A stretch of DNA of 42,628 nt from Lentzea albidocapillata subsp. violacea. Lineage in GTDB: Bacteria > Actinomycetota > Actinomycetes > Mycobacteriales > Pseudonocardiaceae. Shown one piece after another: positions 25,930 through 33,723 of this stretch. The translations under genes and the position numbers were made by a program. The notes beneath the pieces were generated by a model. It did not search any database. It was not told where the DNA came from and saw only the letters and a program-made list of their open reading frames with translations. How positions within the stretch are numbered: the first letter of the stretch is position 1; each line of letters starts with the position of its first letter. Where the stretch lies: NCBI RefSeq assembly GCF_900100275.1, contig NZ_FNET01000037.1, positions 1 to 42,628 on the forward strand, in the 5' to 3' direction.

Positions 25930-26574
25930 TCAGGCGATGCCGACCGCGATCGGGACGTTGGGACAGCGCGCGGCCTTCTCCACGAGGACGGCCTTTTCGT
26001 TGTTGTCCACGGTCAAGCCCCAGCGGGTCTTCACGCTCACCCAGTCGGTGATGTAGCCGCATTGTGCTGCGGCGTAAGACGGAAGCCAGGTACTCGGGTC
26101 CTGGTCCGCTTTGGACCTGTTCGAGCGCGCGGTTACCGCGATCAACGTTTGAGGCGAGTCGAGGTCGTTGGCGTAGGCCTCGCGTCGGTTCGCCGTCCAT
26201 GCGGAAGCACCACTGTCCCATGCCTCGGCCAGCGGCACCATGTGGTCGATGTCGACGCCGCGAGCGTCGGAGACGTACTCGTCGTCGTAGGACGAGTACC
26301 AGAGTCCGCCGGCGAGGGCGCATTTCGGGCCCACCTCGGGTGCGACCGCGGCCTCGTCGATCAGCACCTCCGCTCGGGTGCTGCATCCATCGCGATCGGC
26401 GTCCGTCCAATGTCGGAACTTGTCGCGCTGGTAGCCGTCACGGCTCTCGTCGGCGACCGGAAGCGCGGCGACCGCCTCGCGCAGCGGCACGGCCGATTCG
26501 GCGGCCATCGAGGGCACGGAGCCGAGTGCGATCCCCAAGGCCGCGGCGACGAGGACAGCGGCAAGTCCAGGCAT
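25930..26574 (-). CDS. Secreted HNH nuclease (DUF1524/GmrSD C-terminal-like)
   Basis: 214 residues from an ATG at 26574 with GAGGAG upstream. A signal peptide is clear: a hydrophobic core in residues 4-20, then SMAAES. The mature part has the HNH core VDIDHMVPLAEAW (Asp110-His111), then ALIAVTARSNRSKADQDP, an Asn-x-x-Lys arrangement typical of this family, and cysteines at about 64, 85 and 172. Family members cut DNA and are widely secreted by actinomycetes, often annotated as HNH endonuclease. In a conjugative element the role could be nutrient DNA degradation, contact-dependent antagonism or DNA processing outside the cell; the sequence does not decide. Confidence 0.85.
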   Translation of the reverse strand: MPGLAAVLVAAALGIALGSVPSMAAESAVPLREAVAALPVADESRDGYQRDKFRHWTDADRDGCSTRAEVLIDEAAVAPEVGPKCALAGGLWYSSYDDEYVSDARGVDIDHMVPLAEAWDSGASAWTANRREAYANDLDSPQTLIAVTARSNRSKADQDPSTWLPSYAAAQCGYITDWVSVKTRWGLTVDNNEKAVLVEKAARCPNVPIAVGIA

Positions 26575-26925
26575 CTCAGATGCTCCTCTGACAAAGGACA
26601 CGCCCGTGCGGGTCTGTGTGCCGGCCACCTGCACTCTCGTGCAGTGCGGTGCCAACGTGGTGCAGGCACGACGGAGCTAGCGTGCACTTCCGCTGGTTGA
26701 GCTGAACCTTTCAGTCGAGTGGGTGTCGTGGTCTACAACGCGTGAGCGGGCGGCTTTCACGGCGTTGCGATCAAATCCCCGAGAATTGAAGCCGCGCGAC
26801 AACGAAGCTGATGACTTGCGTGGACGACATGGCGAGGGGCCGAGGGACACGTGAAGTCCGGTACTGCCGGAGAAGACCGACCGGCGACTCGTGGCCGTCG
26901 GTCGGGTTGAAGGTGTGCAAGTGGG
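26575..26925. promoter_or_regulatory. Gene-free stretch with a hairpin at the end of the minus-strand operon
   Basis: No gene is seen. A strong imperfect hairpin at about 26875-26906 (CCGACC-GGC arm, GCC-GTC-GGTCGG arm) lies just past the stop of the Cys-rich gene at 26926 and may terminate the long minus-strand operon; it lacks a T-tract, as many actinomycete terminators do. The left part should contain the promoter of the secreted HNH nuclease. Confidence 0.45.
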
Positions 26926-27225
26926 CTACGTAGGCACGATCCACTGACGGGAGGCGGGATCCCAGGTCGCTTCGAGATAGAGCCGGCACACGTCAGGCAG
27001 GCCGGGGCCGATCATCAATCCGAGCCTCTCGCAGTCAGCGTCGCCGGGCCATCGGCCGGTCCACACGTCGATCCCGCAGTCGTGATCATGCAGGCAACTG
27101 AGCTGCTGCAGGCCGGTGACGATGCAGCGGGCGACGTCGCATCCGTCGACGTGCTCCTCGTCGATCGACACCGCACAGTCGGGACAGTGGTCCTGCTGCG
27201 GAAACACGATGCCGGGTGTCGTCAT
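26926..27225 (-). CDS. Cys/Asp-rich small protein, possibly zinc-binding
   Basis: 99 residues from an ATG overlapping the upstream stop (ATGA). An N-terminal CPDC pair is followed by further Cys and His residues (DGCDVARC, SCLHDHDC, DADC), so a metal site is likely. The C-terminus reads WDPASRQWIVP. It resembles small uncharacterised proteins of actinobacterial plasmids. It is the last gene of the minus-strand operon that begins at 33723, and a hairpin follows it. Confidence 0.65.
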   Translation of the reverse strand: MTTPGIVFPQQDHCPDCAVSIDEEHVDGCDVARCIVTGLQQLSCLHDHDCGIDVWTGRWPGDADCERLGLMIGPGLPDVCRLYLEATWDPASRQWIVPT

Positions 27226-27830
27226 CGGGTGCTCCCCGCGTCCGGGGAGCACCCAGGGACGGCGGTGGACTGGACCGGCTGGCAGAGACCGTCACACACT
27301 TGCGCGCCTGCGGTCGCCAGCAGCGGGCAGTCGTAGCGGTGTGCCTTGGTGAGCAGCACACTGCCGTCTGGCCGTTGCAGGAGGCGGAACGGGCCGCCAT
27401 GCTCCTTGGCCCACCGCATGTCGTCGGCGGTGATCACGCGTTCTCCGGTGCTGCCATAGGTGTGTGCCAGCAGCGCCCCGATCACGTCGAGGGTCGGCTG
27501 TGGCACGGTGGTGCTGCGGGGAATGATCGCGATGACACGCCGGATCAGGTCGTCCGCGATCTCGTTCAGCTCGTCCTTGGCGTTGACGCCGTAGGGCTCT
27601 GTGGTGTGCTCGAACCAGCTGTCGCTGTGAGTATGGGCGAGAGCGGTCCAGGTCAGGTCGGCGCTGAGGATCTCCGCTACCGCCCAGGAATCATGGGGCC
27701 TGAGGCTTCGTTGCACACGCACCTGCACGGTGTACGGGCCGAGGTGCACGGTCCGTGTGTAGGAGTAGGAGGAGCCCGTGTTCACGCCGAAGTTCTCGTC
27801 GACGGTTACCGGTGGAAATGAGGTAGTCAT
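27222..27830 (-). CDS. Hypothetical protein, paralogue of the gene at 28186-28761
   Basis: 202 residues with AAGGAA before the ATG. It shares its whole layout with the 28186-28761 product: an N-terminal strand pair (YSYTRTVHLGPYTVQVRVQR against YHYTRVVEVAGRTVRARVER), a DSWAVAEILS against DSGAVAEVLT turn, and a C-terminal block with WAKEHGGPFRLLQRPDGSVL against WATNHGGALRIFEHPDGSVT, then TKAH and a DCP or ECP with two later cysteines. Function unknown. The conserved His and Cys residues could bind a metal. Confidence 0.68.
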   Translation of the reverse strand: MTTSFPPVTVDENFGVNTGSSYSYTRTVHLGPYTVQVRVQRSLRPHDSWAVAEILSADLTWTALAHTHSDSWFEHTTEPYGVNAKDELNEIADDLIRRVIAIIPRSTTVPQPTLDVIGALLAHTYGSTGERVITADDMRWAKEHGGPFRLLQRPDGSVLLTKAHRYDCPLLATAGAQVCDGLCQPVQSTAVPGCSPDAGSTR

Positions 27831-27860
27831 TGCGCTTCCTTCTTTCTGTCCTATGTGGAT

Positions 27861-28151
27861 CTACCGTGGAGACGGTGTGAGGATGAGCAGGTGGATGGCG
27901 TCGCCTGCGTGGTCGAGTTCGGCGGTGTGCCCGTGGGATGCGACGTGCTCGCCGTTCGCGGTGACGACGCGCCACCCTGACTGGCGTGCTCGGTCGGTGC
28001 AGTAGTAGCTGCCGATCAGGACGCCGTCGCGAGTGACGGTGCCGTAGAGGACTTGCTGCGCGTCGGCGGGATCGGCGACGATCGCGGTCACCTCGCAGCC
28101 GTTCTCGGTGAAGCGACGGACCACGGTCTCGGGAACTTCGTAGGGTGTCAT
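27861..28151 (-). CDS. Hypothetical protein
   Basis: 96 residues; AAGGAG precedes the ATG. The sequence is strand-rich (VLYGTVTRDGVLIGSYYC, SGWRVVTANGEHVASHGH) and ends in HLLILTPSPR. No family was recognised. It sits between the two paralogous genes in the minus-strand operon, with 30 to 35 bases on either side, so co-transcription is likely. Confidence 0.62.
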   Translation of the reverse strand: MTPYEVPETVVRRFTENGCEVTAIVADPADAQQVLYGTVTRDGVLIGSYYCTDRARQSGWRVVTANGEHVASHGHTAELDHAGDAIHLLILTPSPR

Positions 28152-28185
28152 CGGTGATCTCTCCTTTGGCTGTACGTTGCGGTTC

Positions 28186-28761
28186 CTATGCCCGGTGCGG
28201 AAGGTCGAAGTAGCATTCGTCGTCGCAGCCCTGACCGCCTTCGCTTGCTACGAAAGGGCATTCGTCGCGGTGGGCTTTGGTGAAGGTGACGCTGCCGTCG
28301 GGGTGCTCGAAGATGCGCAGCGCTCCGCCGTGGTTGGTCGCCCATGTGATGTCGTTCGGGTCGATGCGGCATTCGGCGTTGTAGCCGCTGTTGGTGGCCA
28401 GCAGCGCGCTCACCGCGCGGTAGAGGTGGGGTGACAAGGTCACAGTGGGCGGCGGTGCGGCGAGGATCTCGGCGGCTCGGTGCAGCAGCCGCTCGGCCAG
28501 CGGACCGAGCACGCCGACGGCGTGAACGTCCGGGTTTGGGGGTGGGGTGTCGTGCCACCAGTTGTTGAGGTCGTCGGCGGCGAGGCTGCCCCACTCCGCC
28601 TGGTCGGTCAGCACCTCGGCGACGGCACCGCTGTCGTTGAGGTAGACGCCGCGCTCGACGCGGGCGCGGACGGTGCGCCCGGCGACTTCGACGACGCGGG
28701 TGTAGTGGTAGCGGGTCGAGGTGGCTCCGGCGTCCTGGTCGCGTTCGGTGATTGCGGTCAT
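28186..28761 (-). CDS. Hypothetical protein, paralogue of the gene at 27222-27830
   Basis: 191 residues with GGGAG before the ATG. It is the other member of the duplicated pair: RYHYTRVVEVAGRTVRARVE at the start, then NDSGAVAEVL, a helical middle with LLHRAAEIL, and WATNHGGALRIFEHPDGSVT near the end, followed by HRDECPF and GCDDECYF. The conserved C-terminal His/Cys pattern suggests a shared ligand site. No known family was recognised. Confidence 0.68.
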   Translation of the reverse strand: MTAITERDQDAGATSTRYHYTRVVEVAGRTVRARVERGVYLNDSGAVAEVLTDQAEWGSLAADDLNNWWHDTPPPNPDVHAVGVLGPLAERLLHRAAEILAAPPPTVTLSPHLYRAVSALLATNSGYNAECRIDPNDITWATNHGGALRIFEHPDGSVTFTKAHRDECPFVASEGGQGCDDECYFDLPHRA

Positions 28762-28797
28762 CGTGATCTCCCGTCGTGTGAGTGGTTGCCGAGGTTG

Positions 28798-29649
28798 TCA
28801 GCGGGTGGCGAGTGCGGTGCGCAGGTCTGACAGCGGGCGGTTGTCGCGGGCACGCCGCCAGAGGTGCCAGCCGTTGACCGTGTAGCCTGCGAGGCTGGTG
28901 GCCAGCGCGGTGACGGTGGAGACGGCGAACTCGTGCGGTCCACCGTCGTGCAGGACACCGCCCTCCTGCACGGTGGCGGTGTGCCCGTTCCACACCAGCT
29001 GCTCGCCTACCTCGACCAGCCCGGCGTCGATCAGCTCGGCGAGGGCATCCGGCGCGCGAGGTGCCGGAGAGCCCGCGGACTCGCCGCCGGCGAGTGCGGC
29101 AGGGAGGAGTCCTGGGGGCAAGGCGGCGGCGATCGGCCCGGCCAGCGTGGCCCACTGGGCGTCGTTGTAGGCGGCGTCGGCGAGGTAGCGCATCTGCCAC
29201 AACACCGCCGGGGCGGCCTCGTGCGGCCAGCGCGCCCCCATTGACCGCACCGAGGTGTCGATCGTGCACCATTCGCCCCCAGCGGCGGCGAGGATCACGG
29301 CGTCGGCCCGTGTCGGGTCGTCGGGGTTGTACGGGGAGCTGCTGCAGGGAGGCTGCAGGCGCACCACGACATCCCCGGTGTGAAGGTGCGCGGGTGGTCG
29401 CGTGGGCAGCCACACCCCCGCCATCAGGTCGGCCGTGTCGGTGCGGGCGGGGTCGGGCGTGTCCCCGGTGAGCCGCCCCAGGGTTGTGGTGGCGGCGGCG
29501 GTGGTCCGTACCGCCACCACTACCAGCCCCCACGCCCCGGCGGGCGGGCGCAACGGCACGGCGGACAGCGGTGCAGGGGCGAGCAGCACCGTCTCGGACG
29601 GGAAGGCGTAGTCGGTCGGCGTGGCGGTGCCGAGGGAGTTGCGGGCCAT
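28798..29649 (-). CDS. Protein with C-terminal RAMA-like domain
   Basis: 283 residues from an ATG at 29649 with AGGAGG eight bases upstream; the open frame continues further but without support. The N-terminal 190 residues are not recognised. The last 85 or so resemble the RAMA domain, a small unit found with restriction enzymes and adenine methylases and thought to read modified DNA: ELIDAGLVEVGEQLVWNGHT, a strand region with GGVLHDGGPHEF, a helix TVTALATSLAG and the signature YTVNGWHLWRRAR. That ending (VNGWxxWR) is the part I rely on most. A DNA-modification sensor would fit the methylases at the left of the window, but a functional link is only inferred. Confidence 0.62.
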   Translation of the reverse strand: MARNSLGTATPTDYAFPSETVLLAPAPLSAVPLRPPAGAWGLVVVAVRTTAAATTTLGRLTGDTPDPARTDTADLMAGVWLPTRPPAHLHTGDVVVRLQPPCSSSPYNPDDPTRADAVILAAAGGEWCTIDTSVRSMGARWPHEAAPAVLWQMRYLADAAYNDAQWATLAGPIAAALPPGLLPAALAGGESAGSPAPRAPDALAELIDAGLVEVGEQLVWNGHTATVQEGGVLHDGGPHEFAVSTVTALATSLAGYTVNGWHLWRRARDNRPLSDLRTALATR

Positions 29650-29692
29650 CACGAAGTCCTCCTGGGTGTGTGCGGTCGGGTTGCACGGGCGG

Positions 29693-30205
29693 TTAGCTGT
29701 CCACGGTGGGTATGCCGAACGTGCAGCCCGGCTGGTGGAGCCCCTCGTCGCGGGCCTCGTCGGCGATCGGGCTGTCTGCGTCGGGGTCGAGGTACTCGCC
29801 GAGGTCGCCCAATGTGGCGACACGGGTAACAGGGACCTCGTTCTCACAGCCGGGGCAGCGGTCGAGGAGCAGCCATCCGTCGCCGGGGGTGGTGAAGTCC
29901 GGGATGAACCGCCACGCCCGCCCGGTGGGCGGGTCGGTGACGGTGATCAGGTCACCGGGAACCGGTCCGGTGCGGGTGCGGTAGGTGCGGTGCGGGTCGT
30001 CGGCGACGAGCACGCCGTCCACACCGACCTGCAGTGCGGCGGCGATGGTGCGGGCGACACGGGCGCGGCGTGCCCACCGGTTCCACTGGTCGGGGTCGTC
30101 GTGGCGGTGGTGGAATCCGTCCGGGTCGGCGGCGCAGTGGACGCGCGCGGCGTGCACGGCACGCTCGGCCAGTCCGGCGGTCAGTGCGGGCGCGGTGGTG
30201 GTCAT
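29693..30205 (-). CDS. Hypothetical protein with CxxC motif
   Basis: 170 residues from an ATG overlapping the previous gene's stop (ATGA). The N-terminus is helical with HHRHDDPDQWNRWARRARVART. The middle is strand-rich (VPGDLITVTDPPTGRAWRFIP), and CPGC near residue 125 with a later Cys may form a zinc site. No family was recognised. Tight overlap places it in the same operon as its neighbours. Confidence 0.65.
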   Translation of the reverse strand: MTTTAPALTAGLAERAVHAARVHCAADPDGFHHRHDDPDQWNRWARRARVARTIAAALQVGVDGVLVADDPHRTYRTRTGPVPGDLITVTDPPTGRAWRFIPDFTTPGDGWLLLDRCPGCENEVPVTRVATLGDLGEYLDPDADSPIADEARDEGLHQPGCTFGIPTVDS

Positions 30206-30456
30206 GACGACCACCCCAGCGCGCTGACCGCGACCTGCGGGAGGTAACCGACCTGTTCCCCCGCGCCGAGCCACACGACGTATGCGTGGGTGGGCGGGGC
30301 GTCGTCGTCGGTGTCCTGCAGGGTGCTCACGACGCAGGTGAGGGCGTGTGCGAGCGGGTAGCCGGGTTGTGTGGCGAGCTGTAGCGGGGCGGTTGGGTCG
30401 TAGGGTTCGAGCGCCTCGCGCAATTCACCCACGGTCGTGATGGGGCAGTCGTACAT
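30202..30456 (-). CDS. Small hypothetical protein of plasmid type
   Basis: 84 residues. I choose the ATG at 30456 because GGAGG lies eight bases upstream; a GTG at 30465 is too close to that site. The pattern TTVGELREALEPYDPTAPLQL followed by a hydrophobic core and AYVVWLGAGEQVGYLP is one I associate with short uncharacterised proteins on actinobacterial mobile elements. The stop overlaps the next start. Confidence 0.65.
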   Translation of the reverse strand: MYDCPITTVGELREALEPYDPTAPLQLATQPGYPLAHALTCVVSTLQDTDDDAPPTHAYVVWLGAGEQVGYLPQVAVSALGWSS

Positions 30457-30513
30457 GGTGAACACCTCCGGGTGGGTCCGGGGCGGTGTGCCCGCCCCGG
30501 ACCGGGCTGGCGG

Positions 30514-32271
30514 TCAGTGGGTGGCGCGCAGGGCGGCCGTGGCGGCGCGGCCGATGGCCTGCGCGGTGGTGGTGGGGTCGGTCATGACGTGCACGGTTGT
30601 CCCGGTCAGCGGTGTGCGCCCTGTGACGTCCGGGGCGATCCACAACACGGCGCATCCGGTGGCGCGCAACCGGTCGAGAAGTCGTTGCCCGTTGCGGCGG
30701 GGTCCGTCGCGGAACTTGCCGTCGGACACGATGACCAGCAACCGCGCGGCACCGGGGCGGGACAGCCCGAGCGCGCCGTCGAGGGCGTCGATCGCGGTGT
30801 CGACGGCTTCCCAGTTGTCGCGGGTGGCGAAGTCGGTCACGGCGGCGGGGGCTTTGCCGGGGTGGATGATCGGGCGGACGTGGTGGCCGAAGATCACGGT
30901 GGCGGTGTCGGCGGGCACCGGACTCTGCGCGGCGGCGTTGGCCAGAATCCACGCGGTCGAGGCGACCGGTTTCGCGAAGCTGCCCATGGACCCGGACACG
31001 TCGCACGCGATGCCCAGCCGTAGCGGCGGGGTCGGGACCGTGGTGCGGGTGGTGCGGGTGAACGGTTCGGCGGTCGGCATCGCCCCGGCGGCGAGTTGCG
31101 CCTCGCGTGCCAGCGCACCGCGCATCCGCAGGCGTCCGGGCGGAATCGGCGAGGTCGTCTTGGTCGCCACCCGGTCACGGACCCCGGCGGTGGTCAGCGC
31201 GCGCCCGAGTACCCGCGCGGCGGTGCGTTCGCCCGTGGTCGGCGGGCGGGTGCCGGTCGTGTCGGTGCGCCCGTCACGGGGACCGCCGACCGTGAACACG
31301 GTGCGGGCGGCGTCATCGGCCTTTTTCGTGGCGGCGCTGGCGGCGGCCTTGGTGCGGGCGGCGATCTCGGCGGGGTCCTCGGGCAGCTTCGCCCGTGCTA
31401 CCGCGCGCGTCACCTTGCCCAGTGCCTTGCTGATCGCGTCGGCCAGCGGGGACGGCGACGGGGTGCCGGACGGGTCCGGGGTGGCGGACGGGTCGGCGAG
31501 GTGCGGCGGGGCGGTGTCGGGGTCGGGTCCGATGATCTCGCACCACTGGCGGCCGAGTTCGATCATGGCGGCGGTGTCGTCGTCGGCGGTGCGGAAAGCC
31601 TTGCGCCACAACGCCCGCAGCTTCCCGAGTTTCTCCGCGCCGAGTACGTCTTGCACGGCGCGCGCGACGGGGGCGGTTTCGGCGCGGGTGAGGATGCCGC
31701 CGTCGGTGCGTCCCAGGAACAGGGCGGCGGTGTGGGCGGCGTCGCGCGGGGTCATTTTCGGGGCGAAGGCGGGGTCGTCGAGTTTCATGCCGCCCGTGAC
31801 GATGGTCTTCACGCACGCGCGCAACCAGTGCCGGTCGTCGGGGCGGCGGCGGATCTGCGCCCGTTCGATCCGGGGCTCTTCCAGCAGCAGGGCGGCCTCG
31901 ACCGCGCCGGGGTCGGCGTCGGCGGGCACGGCGGCGAGCCATGCGGTGTGCTTGCTGTGCGCGCATTCGTGGGTCAGCGCACCCCAGGTAGGGGCGTAGC
32001 GTTTCCGGTCGCTCATCCGATGCGGTCGGGCCGTGGCGGGGTCGACCGGGTGCAGGTGCGTACCGTCGACTTCGATCATGGCGGTGGCGGGCAGGAAACA
32101 CGCCGGGGCACCGTGTCCGGCACCGGGCGCGATGGTGACCAGCAGGTCATCCCGTCCGGCGATCGCGGGGACTTCGGCGGTCAATGCGGCCGAGAGCGCG
32201 TCCCATCCGGGGGCGGCGGGGAACACGGCCGAACCGGTAGCGGCGGGGTCGGCGATCATGTGCGCGGTCAT
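30514..32271 (-). CDS. VWA-domain protein with N-terminal HExxH metallopeptidase-like motif
   Basis: 585 residues from the ATG at 32271, which shares a nearly identical leader with the next gene upstream. Residues 101-105 read HECAH inside WGALTHECAHSKHTAWLA, an HExxH zinc-protease motif; an acidic LEEPRIE about 25 residues later could supply the third ligand. A helical middle and Pro-rich linker lead to a C-terminal von Willebrand A domain with a MIDAS site DVSGSMG (424-430), a TRDNWEAVDTAIDALDGAL segment and LVIVSDGKF. The domain order recalls metallopeptidase/VWA proteins that work with MoxR AAA+ ATPases. The AAA+ gene is immediately upstream, so I infer an ATP-driven complex acting on an unknown substrate. 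Confidence 0.82.
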   Translation of the reverse strand: MTAHMIADPAATGSAVFPAAPGWDALSAALTAEVPAIAGRDDLLVTIAPGAGHGAPACFLPATAMIEVDGTHLHPVDPATARPHRMSDRKRYAPTWGALTHECAHSKHTAWLAAVPADADPGAVEAALLLEEPRIERAQIRRRPDDRHWLRACVKTIVTGGMKLDDPAFAPKMTPRDAAHTAALFLGRTDGGILTRAETAPVARAVQDVLGAEKLGKLRALWRKAFRTADDDTAAMIELGRQWCEIIGPDPDTAPPHLADPSATPDPSGTPSPSPLADAISKALGKVTRAVARAKLPEDPAEIAARTKAAASAATKKADDAARTVFTVGGPRDGRTDTTGTRPPTTGERTAARVLGRALTTAGVRDRVATKTTSPIPPGRLRMRGALAREAQLAAGAMPTAEPFTRTTRTTVPTPPLRLGIACDVSGSMGSFAKPVASTAWILANAAAQSPVPADTATVIFGHHVRPIIHPGKAPAAVTDFATRDNWEAVDTAIDALDGALGLSRPGAARLLVIVSDGKFRDGPRRNGQRLLDRLRATGCAVLWIAPDVTGRTPLTGTTVHVMTDPTTTAQAIGRAATAALRATH

Positions 32272-32317
32272 CGCGGGTGTGTCCTTTCCGGACGGTTCGG
32301 GCGCGGGTGGCGGTTGG

Positions 32318-33505
32318 TCAGATACGGGCACCGAGTGCCAGCGGGGCAACGGTTTTACCGAAGGCGGTCTTGACAACGGTGGCCACGATGTCGCGGTCCT
32401 CTTCCGGGGCGGTACCGATCAGGTTCCCGGCGGCAGCGTCGGTGCCCAACACATCGGCGATCTTCTGGAATGCCAGCAGTTCGCGCAGTTGCGGTGCCCA
32501 CCGGATCTCACCGCCCGCCTGTCGGGTGGACAGGTTGCGCGCCACGGCCACGGCGCGGGTGTCGATCTTGAGTTGGGTGGCGAGGTCGTAGTCGGTGGAC
32601 ACCTGGATCTGCACGGAAAACCGTGACGCCAACGCGTCCGACAGGACCGCGCCGTGCACGCCGGGGTTGTGTCCGGCGACCACGTAGAAGCCGGGGGCGG
32701 CGTCGATGACCTCGCCGCCGTTGGCTTTGATCATGATCTGGCGGCGGCCGTCCATCGCGGGGTAGACCACGGCGAGCACGGTCGGCGGAATGAGGGTGGC
32801 GTCGTCGATGAACAGGGTCCGGCCTTCGCGCATCGCGCGGACCAGCGGACCGTGCACGAACACGAATTTTCCGTCCGGGGTTTGGGTGTACTCGCCGACG
32901 ATGTCGGCGACCGTGGTGTCCCCGTCGCCCTGAACCGTGACCAGGTCACCGAAAGCGGCCTCGACGACCGAGGTCTTCCCGGTTCCGGGTGGTCCGTACA
33001 TCAGGGCGGCGACCCCGGCGTCGCGCAACTTTTGTAGCGCGGTCACGTCCGGTAGCCCGGACAGCTTGCGCGGGTGGTAAAGCTGCCCGTTCGGGCGCGT
33101 TACCGGACCGGTGACCGGAGCCGACGGGGCGGCGGGGGTGACGGTCGGGGGTGTCGTCGGGCGCGGTGGTCGGGGGCGGCGGGGTGCGCCGGACGGGATC
33201 GCCACGGGCGCGGCGGCGGCGTCGGCGGTGGTCGGTGTCGACCGGTAGCGGACCGGTTTGGTCGAGGTCTGTTCGGCGTAGCCCCCGGCGGTCAGCGCGG
33301 CCAACGCGTTGCCGATCGCGCCCGACGATTTCCCGCCGAGTGCGGCGGCGATGTTGCGCGGGGTCAGTTCGGTGCCCGCCTGATCGGTCAGGACTTGCGC
33401 CACCTGTCGGCGGAGTTCGCCGTTGGGCAACCGCCCGCCCGCCGGGGCGGTGGTCGTCGTGCCGGATGCCGCCGGGGCGGTCGTCGGCGTGGCTGGCGTG
33501 GTCAT
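32318..33505 (-). CDS. MoxR/CbbQ-type AAA+ ATPase with N-terminal winged helix
   Basis: 395 residues from the ATG at 33505. A winged-helix domain (about 24-88) related to the C-terminal domain of the protein at 24127-25047 is followed by a Pro/Thr-rich linker. The AAA+ module has Walker A GPPGTGKTS (171-179), Walker B TLFIDDATLIPP (Asp234-Asp235), sensor-like FYVVAGHNPG and an arginine region LSDALASRFSVQI. These fit the MoxR branch (CbbQ/NirQ/NorQ), which remodels partner proteins together with a VWA protein. That partner is encoded 46 bases downstream. The added DNA-binding domain is unusual for this branch and suggests action at a DNA site. Confidence 0.87.
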   Translation of the reverse strand: MTTPATPTTAPAASGTTTTAPAGGRLPNGELRRQVAQVLTDQAGTELTPRNIAAALGGKSSGAIGNALAALTAGGYAEQTSTKPVRYRSTPTTADAAAAPVAIPSGAPRRPRPPRPTTPPTVTPAAPSAPVTGPVTRPNGQLYHPRKLSGLPDVTALQKLRDAGVAALMYGPPGTGKTSVVEAAFGDLVTVQGDGDTTVADIVGEYTQTPDGKFVFVHGPLVRAMREGRTLFIDDATLIPPTVLAVVYPAMDGRRQIMIKANGGEVIDAAPGFYVVAGHNPGVHGAVLSDALASRFSVQIQVSTDYDLATQLKIDTRAVAVARNLSTRQAGGEIRWAPQLRELLAFQKIADVLGTDAAAGNLIGTAPEEDRDIVATVVKTAFGKTVAPLALGARI

Positions 33506-33546
33506 CGCGGGTGGGTCCTTTCGATCTAGTGCGGGCGGCGGGAACG

Positions 33547-33723
33547 TCAGACGGCGGCGGCGGTGAACGCGTCGGCGTCGATGACGTCGGGCGCGTTCTG
33601 GTGGGCGTAGGCGGCGGCGTTGGCGGTTTCCGTGTTGTGGCCGTATTCGACCCACCCGCAGTAGCAAAACGCGGTGACCGTGCCGTCGATTTCGGTTTCG
33701 ATGTCGGTGTCGGTGTCGCACAT
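33547..33723 (-). CDS. Small acidic protein, first gene of the AAA+/VWA operon
   Basis: 58 residues from the ATG at 33723, with GGGAG seven bases upstream; another ATG eight codons earlier is possible. The product is acidic (CDTDTDIETEIDGTV) with a CYCGW motif and ends in DADAFTAAAV. It may bind a metal. It precedes the AAA+ gene by about 40 bases and is probably co-transcribed with it. Confidence 0.55.
   Translation of the reverse strand: MCDTDTDIETEIDGTVTAFCYCGWVEYGHNTETANAAAYAHQNAPDVIDADAFTAAAV

Noticed and set aside
28148..29686. A 512-codon minus-strand frame
   Set aside because: It overlaps three better supported genes in another frame and has Arg/His/Pro shadow composition.
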